Assembly (NCBI GenBank): GCA_965644295.1
Contig: CBFFRP010000034.1
Span: 39,476 to 103,475, forward strand
Reading direction: 5' to 3'
From: Paraphysomonas bandaiensis
Lineage: Eukaryota > Chrysophyceae
DNA: 64,000 bases
Notes under the pieces: generated by a model
What the model saw: only the letters and a program-made list of their open reading frames with translations
Told to the model about the DNA's origin: nothing
Database searches by the model: none
Made by a program: the position numbers and the translations under genes
In this document: one piece after another, positions 55,977 through 64,000 of the stretch
How positions within the stretch are numbered: the first letter of the stretch is position 1
Layout: each line of letters opens with the position of its first letter

Positions 55977-58102
55977 ATGTTCTCAACTTATTTATCTCAT
56001 CGAGTTGTATTGCATCATTGCAACAGACGACTTCGAAGAAGTTCATTCGTGCATCATGCAGCTACTGTATCTCTATACGACAAATCCTATAGCACTAAAC
56101 TAGATAAAGAAAAAGAAAAAGAATCGCGTGTGAAAATCGTAAAGGAACTAATTACACATATATGGCCATCCAATCATCCTAATGAAGCTGATATTAAGCT
56201 CAGAGTGTTGGGGTCGTTGGGATTATTGTTCTCATCTAAACTTGTAACGATATCAGTGCCATTTATATTTAAAGAACTCATTGATGTCTACAGTGCCATT
56301 CCGACTGATCCAGCAACCACTGCACAAACTCTTCCTATTGCGCTTGTTTTAGGGTATGGAATTGCTCGAAGTACAGCTGTTGGATTTCAGGAGTTGAGAA
56401 ACACAATATTCGCAACAGTCGCCAATGAAGCCATTCGCAATGTTGGTCGAGATGTTTTCAGACACCTCCATAACCTTGATATGAGGTTTCATACAAGTAG
56501 AAACACTGGTACTTTATTTCGGGTTATTGATCGTGGTTCAAGGTCAATCAACTTCGCCCTAACTTCTATTTTGTTCAACGTGGTTCCGACATCCTTTGAA
56601 GTAGGTCTTGTGAGCAGCCTGTTAGTGTATAATCTGGGATGGGAATATGCAGTAGTGGCTGTATCGACGATAGGTGCCTACACAGCCTTTACAGTGCAAG
56701 TTTCAGACTGGCGTATACAGGTCCGCAAAGCTATGAATTCACAGGAGAATCGGGCAAGTGGGAAAGCTATGGATTCATTGCTCAATTATGAAACTGTGAA
56801 GTTATTCAATAATGTTGATCACGAAGTAGCACGCTACGACTCATCTCTTGCTGCATTTCAGAAAGCGTCTGTACTAACACAGTCGTCACTTAGCTTCCTC
56901 AATTTTGGCCAGAATGCCATATTTTCATGTGGACTCACCGCAATGATGTATCTCTGCGTCGACAGTATTGCAGCCGGGACCGCAACAGTAGGTGATTTAG
57001 TTCTCGTAAATGGCCTACTATTTCAACTTTCGATCCCATTAAATTTTATCGGTATGGTATATCGTGAGCTTCGTCAGTCCATGGTTGATATGGATGCGCT
57101 ATTTAAGTTGCGGGATATATCAGCGGAAGTAAAAGATGCCCCCAATGCAACCGCATTGCAGCTTCGGGGTGGAACCATCACCTTTAAAGATGTACACTTT
57201 TCTTATCGGGAACCATCGACGAGTGGGGGTGATAATAAAGGAGAGGGTGGAATTGAAGAAGTGCAAGGCTCTTCTAACTCTCCGGACGACAGTCAATCGA
57301 CAGTCAGTAATGTGAGTGGTAATGGACGAAAGATTCTCGATGGGTTGAGCTTTACTATTCCAGCTGGTAAGACTGTAGCAATTGTAGGATCATCTGGATC
57401 GGGGAAAAGTACGATATTGCGTCTTCTTTACCGTTTTTATGATGCCGACAGTGGGAGCGTATCGATCGATGGACAGGTAGGACGACATAGCTTCTGACGA
57501 CATAACCTGCATGATCTGTGTGTGATATAATTCCTAATAGCATTGTACTAATAATCGTTGTACTGACTGAATAGGACTTACGCTCGGTTACAATGGAGTC
57601 TCTGAGACATGCCATTGGCGTGGTACCACAAGAAACGATTCTTTTTAACGATACGCTTGGCTATAACATATCGTACGGTAACTTCTCAGCATCTACTGAG
57701 GAAGTGAATAATGTGATCAAAAAAGCGAAGCTTGACTCGGTTGTTAACAACGTCTCAAATGGTTTGAATACTGTTGTGGGAGAGCGTGGTATGAAGCTGT
57801 CAGGTGGTGAGAAGCAGAGGGTAGCTATTGCTCGCGCGATGCTGAAGGACGCTCCTATACTCCTGTGTGATGAACCCACATCATCACTTGACACAGCAAC
57901 TGAATATGATATAATGAGTCAGTTGAAATCGCTTGGTGAAGATCGAACCACAGTTATAGTGGCCCATAGATTGTCCACTGTTCAAGATGCCGATATTATA
58001 ATTGTATTGGATAAGGGGAAACTAGTGCAGCAAGGTACGCACTATGAGCTGCTGAGATCTGGAGGGAAATATGCGGAACTAATTAATCAGTTACCACGAT
58101 AG
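55977..58102 (+). CDS. ATM1: Mitochondrial ABC half-transporter Atm1/ABCB7
   Basis: Two exons, 55977-57476 and 57575-58102, with a 98-nt intron; 675 residues. The N-terminal 30 residues are Arg/His/Ser-rich without acids, as in a mitochondrial targeting peptide. The membrane domain (about residues 75-365) contains the Atm1-type [19 protein letters not shown] and [13 protein letters not shown], which lie in the glutathione-binding region of the family. The nucleotide-binding domain has Walker [10 protein letters not shown], signature [14 protein letters not shown], Walker [13 protein letters not shown] and switch AHRLST. A 40-residue Ser/Gly/Asp-rich insert sits early in the NBD (57225-57320). 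Atm1 exports a glutathione-bound sulfur compound from the matrix for cytosolic Fe-S protein assembly. Confidence 0.95.
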
Positions 58103-58269
58103 ATACTAGTAATCGTGATATAATATTTTGGTTGATATCGAAATAATTGAATTTAGATAGTGATATTAATTAAGTGTCCTCTCCTCATGAGTATATCATT
58201 TATGGTCACATCATATATAATATATAGATGACATGGTAACTGCTCGCAGCAGGGAATGTCTGATTATTG
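58103..58269. other. 3' flank of ATM1
   Basis: AT-rich; nothing recognised. Confidence 0.35.
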
Positions 58270-58445
58270 ACAATAGGCATGTAAGAGTCAGAACTAATGT
58301 AGCATTGCAATTTAACTAACTAGTGCGTAACTCTGATATCCCACACTTTAACGCTACGAAAGCTGCTTGTGCGCCACCGCATGCATCAAGGTGCAATCAC
58401 TACCGCTCTATCACTCAAAGCAAACGCAGTAAGCAAGCAACATGC
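58270..58445 (+). repeat. Dispersed repeat R2, copy 4
   Basis: Same order of landmarks as 20690-20850: aactaatgtagcattgcaat, tctgatatcccacactttaa, cgctacgaaagctgcttgtg and ctatcactcaaagcaaacgc. It has an extra 20-bp segment (catgcatcaaggtgcaatca) that is also present in the inverted copies near 33.7 and 34.3 kb. Confidence 0.65.
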
Positions 58446-58947
58446 TGTGGTAAAGCGAGTTCGCTGGTGAATACACATGCTCGCTTCCGCTGCCTGCTAC
58501 CATAAATATGTCGCTTTTTAACAACTTCTCAGTGTGTCAAAATATGGTATTTTTTATCATTACTTGACAATTTATAAGGAACATTAGACGGTCGAATAGT
58601 TTGAAATCGAATTATAATTTTGATATTGTATGAAAATTGGCGGATATAACGATTATTTTATTGGAATCTTGCTTATTTACATTGGCATGCTCTTAAATAT
58701 CATAAACTGTACGAGGAGTACAGCATACGTTTAACAGTTTGGAGTTTATAATTTGGTGAATAGCTTGACAGATACAGTACGAATTCTAATAATATAGAAC
58801 ATGAATAGCGTTTTTATCAGGTAAGTATCAGAATTGTTCGATATTATAATAATAGATGAGTCATGTGATTATGAAGAGTAATTTATGATTAATTAAATAT
58901 ATTCTTAAAGACACACAAGCATGAACAATATTATATATCAATATGTT
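58446..58947. other. Intergenic region
   Basis: AT-rich; nothing recognised. Confidence 0.35.
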
Positions 58948-59048
58948 GCGAGGCTATATTTGTTAAATTAATAGTAAATATCGTGTAGCCAGCAAAAATA
59001 AATAATTGCGATATATATTGCAATCCAAAATATTTCTACCTGGTCCTG
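58948..59048 (+). repeat. Dispersed repeat R1, copy 2
   Basis: Direct repeat of 20-131 (tagccagcaaaaataaataa, then attgcaatccaaaatatttc), ending ctacctggtcctg. The same strand and the same end motif suggest members of one element family. Confidence 0.6.
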
Positions 59049-59266
59049 GGAACTACAGGGGCAATATATTCCCGATTCTATCTAGCGCATGTACTATTTA
59101 TCGTTTTCCACCCGCTTATGCCACATCATTATGCAACTCGGAGAGTGTAGTTCAAGCGTTAACATCACCCCTATAGGTCCAGCACGATTACAGATCCCTT
59201 AAAACATTAAATTACGAAAAGACACATATACACTACATGGAAAGTTTTATCAGCTAAACTATTCGC

Positions 59267-62200
59267 CTATGATTCCTTTTTTATCCCTAACACCATTTCT
59301 ACATCGCTATGGGTGGGTGCTTCGGGTGGAGGCCACGGAAGCATGGACATTTTGATCAGCATTTTAGCTTTTTCTTCAATTGATTTTGAGCTTTCGACTT
59401 GATTCAATACCAGTCGTTGCTGCTCGATCAATATCACAACTAAGCTTTTCTCCAAATCTACCAATTCTGACTCCTTTTCATCCTTCGTAATCACCAATCG
59501 GCCAATCCTTTCATCCATATCTGCAATCTGACTGCGCTTTTGCTCAATTAAATCAAGCATTCGCTCAAGCTCGGTGTCAAAGCGTTTCTTTTTCCGAGCA
59601 TGAGCAACATTGATTCTTCCATTCTGCATAACGCTCGAAGCTCTATTGTGCTCTCTGATTTGATCTTCCATATCTTTCACCTGTTCCTCTAGCTCCTGCG
59701 TTTCGTCCTCTATAGCATCCCTTTGCTCTTCCATCATGTCCTTCTCCTCTGCCATGCGCGACACTTCTTTCTCCAAGAGTTTAATAGCTGTCCGTTTTTC
59801 TATTAATTCATCTGACTTGTACGACGAAAGAGTGGAGTTCAACATCTGTCGAGTTTTTTCACTGTCAATAATTAGAGCAGACAGCTTAAACCCAATCATG
59901 ATGAGGTCTTGTAGCTTCTCTTTCGACTCCGCTTGGGCGTGGGCTAATGTCGACTCTGCGTCTTTCGTTTGCTTAGTCAATTCTTTGCGGAACAACTGCT
60001 GCATATTTACAGCACGGGTGGCAGTTTTCCACAGCATCAAGGAGTGAGTCTTTTGAAGCTTTGTGAATGCTTGCTGGGAGTCATACAATGAATCCTCAGT
60101 ATTCTCAAGCTTTGTGGTCGCTGACTCAAGCTCATCTGACAATGCAACTTTCTCTTTCCTCAAATCTGACATTGCGGACTCCAAATTAGATATCAGACGG
60201 TCATTTTCCTCCTGCATTTCAGACATTTGGACATCCAACTGCTGGTTTACTTGGTCACGTTCGTGAGCAATACGCCTCCTGGTTTCTTCTTCCCACTCAG
60301 CTCTTGCTTTCGTCAATATTTCCTCCTTCTCTTCTTCAAAATCATCAGTGAGTTCCTTTCTTAGCTTCTTCTGATTCGCTAAGAATTGATCCTTTCCTCG
60401 TTGAATTTCTTGCTCTAATTTTTGAACAATTTCATTACATGATATTTCCTTTTGTTGAAGACGAATTTCAAGAGTATCTATTTGTGTCTGTAAATGCCTT
60501 CGGTCTTCTGCCTGAGAATGAGTCATTCGTGACATATCAGCCTTCATTCTCTCCAGTCTGGCCTCTTCTCTGGAGAGCTTTTCTTGCCAATGAACTCTTA
60601 CTTCTTCTTGTGCTTCGGCAACAATACCTGCAATTTTAAGCTGCATTCCATCATCGATTTCTTTTTTGACCCTCTCCTCTGTCTCTTTGATGACCTTTTT
60701 GGTATCTAGGTCGTGCTCATCCTTCAATTTATCGATTTTCTCCATATATTCGCGCCTCAATGAGTCCATTGCTTCACGATTTCGATCCTCAGCGACCAAT
60801 ATTTTTCGGGCATTATCATCAGTTGCTACTTGCATTTCATTCCGTAGTTTCTGTTCACATTCGGCAAACCCTTTAACTCGTGCCTGCTGTACCTCAAGTG
60901 CATATCGCTTCTCTGCTTCTTTCAAAACCTGCTGCCATTTCGACGTTTCAAGTTTCACTGCTTTCGCTTTCAACTCGGAGGCCTGAAGGTTCGCTTCATC
61001 AACACGAGCGCAAGCCTTGGCTTCAGCTTCCTGGTCTTTTGCTTTCATTTTCTCGGCCAGCTCCTCCTCCCAAAGCTCCCGCATGAGACGTATACGTTCT
61101 TCCGATGCTATGTGTGCATCCTGTCTGGCTTCACTTAATAGTCGCTCCGTCTCAGCTTCGCAATCTGCAATAGCTTGCTTTTTATCATCTTCTAGCCTGG
61201 CTTCTAGCCTTGACATTTCAAGGGCAAGTTCTCGTCGGATATCTGCTTCTTTCTTGCTAAAATCTATATGAAGAAGTTTGATCTCTTCATTTTTCTTGCT
61301 TTCTAGAGACTCTCTCAATGAATTCATTTCAGCCACATGACGTTGCTCAATCGATTGAATTTTATCGAAATGGTTATCTTCGAGCTCTGTTTTCTCTTGT
61401 TCGAACTTGGCAGTAAGATCTCTCGTTGTAGAGTCAATAACATCGAGTTTTTCTCGGTAGGCCTGATCCTGCAACATTCCTGTCTGTCTGGACATCTCAT
61501 CTTTAAATTTAGTTTTCAACTCCTGTACTTGCTGTTGATGCTGCTCAACAAGATCATTCATATCCTTCTTATGCGCATGTTGCAGCTCTTCCATACTCTC
61601 TTGCCACTCTATCTCTTTGTCCGCCAATGCTTGACGTTCATGTTCCTCATGACGCACTCGTTCTTCTTCAATTAGTTGTTCGTAATGCTCAACTGTGTCC
61701 GCAACTTCCTTCTTAGCCGCGTTCTTAGTTTCCTCTAATTCTTAGCGAAATTTAATCTCACAGTCAGTTTGAGTGACATGGATTATATAATCCTTATCTT
61801 TCGAATGCTCCTCATCCTTACGCTTGAGTACTTCTTTCATTTTCTTACGGAACTGAGACGCAGCGTAAACTAGACTAGCATTTTTAGTCCACAACCTAAA
61901 ATAGTGTCCAAGATTATTATTGTGCCACCTAACCAGAGAGCTATATAGGCGAATAGCTTCAACCTTGCGACTAAACCCATGTTTTTCTTCCTGGATTTCC
62001 CGTTTAAGAACAATACTTTGCTTCTGCACGGTTGAAGTTTCAAGGAATTGCCTGCTAAGTTCTTCACGAAGACCTTTAATTGTTTCGGACTTCGATTCCT
62101 CCATTTCACGCATTGACGTAGTAACAGCATCCAACTGATCCCTATACATTTTCGTATTCCGTTGTTCTTCTTCCTTTAGCGCTGCTATCTCTTCTCTCGT

Positions 62201-63451
62201 TGATTCTAACTCCTCATTTAGTCGTTTAATAACAGCCTTTGCATTCTCCAGAGAGGTCTGTTCTGATCGAAGCTGTTCACGCATTTTGACGAATCCTTCC
62301 TTCATGTCTTCAAGTTGAGACTTCGCTCTTTCGCTCTCAGATTTCAAAACTGTTACCCTTTGGTTCAACCGTTGTTCAATTTGCACAGCCTCTGCTTCCG
62401 ATTGCCGCTTCGCTTCCTTCAAAACTTCTACGTCCTCGGTCCACTGTCGTTGAATATCTGATAACTGCTTCTGACAGTGTGTGAGAGTATTTTGAAGTTC
62501 ATTTTTCAGTGTAATTTCACTGGAAAGTTGACTCTTTAAATATTGCCTTTCATTATCCAATCGACGCATCATAGACTCTTGAGAGTGCTTGCTGACTGCG
62601 TTATCAGTACCTGTGTTACCGTCGTTTTGCTCCTGTAAGTCACTTATCTGTTTCCGAAGCTGCTCTATTTCAGTTCGCATCATGGTCGCATGAGCTTGGG
62701 CTTTGGCGGCGGAGTTTTTGGCCAGTTCTTCACGCTGCTTTGCCGCCTCACTGTCCTGAAATGCCTCCTGCATCTGACCTTGTATTGCGGCGAATTTAGC
62801 TTGTAAAGTGCTAAGTTCGTTCATGCGCAATTCGTATCTCTGTTCTACTCGCTGTTCAGCTGCCTCCACATCTGCAACTCTTTGTCTCTCTGCTTCAGCC
62901 ATTCGGTTTCTGAAATCATTCTTCATATGCTCTGCCTTCTCCTTAGCAGCCTCCAGGACTGATTTCATCTCTTCAACAGATGAAAGCTCAGCGGCAAGTT
63001 GTGATTTCAAAAATTCCACTTGGTTGCTCAGCTGGCGGACCCTGGCTTCTGCGCGAGCTTCGCTCAATTTAATCGCAGTGTCCGCATCGACACCAATCCC
63101 GATATTTTGAGAACTTTCCAGCTTATAGCTAGTTGCGACAGCACTTTGCATACTCTTTAAATCAGCTCTCAAACGTTGCTGGCCATTCAGTGCCTCCACC
63201 CTGGCCTGCTCCAGTTGGCTATTATGTTCTGTAAGAGATGTACACTTTGTAGCCAACCCCTCAACTTCATCATTTAGCTTTAGGTTTTTATCTTCGAGAA
63301 TACCTATTGTATTCTTCAATCTCTGCACCATCTCGTTATGCGCCTTTTCTGATGTTAATAGTTTCACAGAAAATTCGGTCTGCATCATCTTTCTGTCTGA
63401 TATAATTTTCTCACTCAAGTTCTTGTTTTCTGTCCGCAATATTTCCATTTG
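59267..63451 (-). CDS. Long coiled-coil protein, frame interrupted by one TAA
   Basis: Two long frames in the same phase, 63451-61745 and 61741-59267, are separated only by TAA at 61742-61744. If joined, the protein is about 1390 residues of almost continuous coiled coil rich in Glu/Lys/Gln/Arg, with a central non-coil patch (YSSLVRWHNNNLGHYFRLWT) whose W...F..W spacing recalls centrin-binding SFI1-type repeats. An 87-nt GT...AG candidate intron (61735-61821, donor GTAAGG) would remove the TAA in frame; otherwise the stop ends a 569-residue protein. The first in-frame ATG is at 63451. The frame is open a further 50 nt upstream without an ATG, so an earlier exon is possible. It is likely a cytoskeletal or basal-body structural protein, by composition only. 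Confidence 0.75.
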
Positions 63452-63484
63452 GTCCAGCAAAGCTTTTGTACCACGTGCAAGCAA

Positions 63485-64000
63485 AGGCCCTCCATGGATG
63501 GGACTGTGTTATATACAACGAATTGCTTAGCCACATCATTTTGTGAGCACATCATTTGTATTTCGGGCTGAATTACAAATGGACACGGAATACGACAACT
63601 TATACACGTGCTTGTGCAAGAATCATAACACTAGATATCGATTCGTTGCAAATACTGCAGCTTAACCGCATAGTGTGTATTCAATAGTACATTATGCTGG
63701 ATTTTCTTATTCAGTACTAGTGTAGTATAGTGTATATTGTATATAACATAAAACACAAGGAATGAATAATAAGTTGCTTTGAACACTGCGCAACTATATC
63801 CTAGGGGCCCATATCCTAGCTATTTCCCGCACACAAATATATCAATAGATATAAATATAGTGGCAACGATATAAGGCGTTGAATTTCATGTGTTTCAGCT
63901 CTATGGTTAAACATATGTTGAGTTTTGCTGTTTGTGAGCAATTAAAAGCTGTAGTTTCCAAGATATTAGAATTATATCCGTTACTCAAAGAATACAGTAG
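63485..64000. other. Upstream region of the coiled-coil gene
   Basis: A minus-strand stretch near 63520-63640 reads through CTSTCISCRIPCPF in one frame after a possible CTAG acceptor. This Cys-rich stretch might be a 5' exon (zinc-binding) of the coiled-coil gene, but I could not connect it. The rest shows no gene. Confidence 0.3.

Noticed and set aside
61742-61744. Alternative genetic code with TAA as sense
   Set aside because: TAA ends other credible genes here, for example ZPR1 at 9057 and CPR at 53332.
59736-63110. Several Ser/Phe-rich plus-strand frames opposite the coiled-coil gene
   Set aside because: They are antisense shadows of a biased Glu/Lys coding sequence.
1-64000. tRNA, rRNA or CRISPR features
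   Set aside because: I saw no tRNA B-box/cloverleaf candidates, no rRNA-like segments and no spaced repeat arrays. A dedicated RNA search was not possible.

Overview
The window is nuclear DNA of a microbial eukaryote. It is AT-rich, its genes are separated by 0.3-1.5 kb, most are split by very short introns with GT...AG ends (22 to about 125 nt), and TAA, TAG and TGA all act as stops, so the standard code is in use. I cannot place the species. Oomycete-like or other stramenopile, alveolate and rhizarian protists, or an early opisthokont, all fit the gene families and the mobile-element remnants.

Layout, left to right. 0-6 kb: two minus-strand genes, one unrecognised and one with several PH domains. 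6-15 kb: ZPR1 with an unusual C-terminal extension, a GPATCH4-like G-patch protein, an ankyrin protein, and a single gene that encodes translin and TRAX fused head to tail. This fusion, a predicted single-chain C3PO ribonuclease, is the most notable item in the window. 15-32 kb: a split methyltransferase-like gene, a long (ACAT)n array, a JmjC/cupin-like membrane-anchored protein, a hAT remnant, a 1350-residue armadillo-like protein with an IQ motif, and a PX-PH phospholipase D with a large insertion between its two HKD motifs. 33-43 kb: tandem repeat copies, GSK3, a secreted TPR protein, a tubulin-tyrosine-ligase-family enzyme, a ZnF-UBP plus RING-H2 ubiquitin-type protein and a small coiled-coil protein. 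43-51.5 kb: a repeat-rich accessory block holding a 1.6 kb segmental duplication (a multi-pass membrane protein gene, one copy broken), a retropepsin-like gene, decayed recombinase-like fragments and MITEs, one with a perfect 8-bp target duplication. 51.5-64 kb: an aspartyl/asparaginyl beta-hydroxylase, NADPH-cytochrome P450 reductase and the mitochondrial ABC transporter Atm1 (head to head), and a long coiled-coil protein whose frame carries one internal TAA.

The genes do not form an operon. The only organisation seen is divergent pairs (methyltransferase/JmjC, armadillo/PLD, GSK3/TPR, TTL/UBP-RING, CPR/Atm1). Their shared upstream regions are rich in TACATA-type simple repeats or short repeated motifs. 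ZPR1 and GPATCH4 share a multi-CCAAT promoter block. Several dispersed repeat families connect positions up to 59 kb apart.
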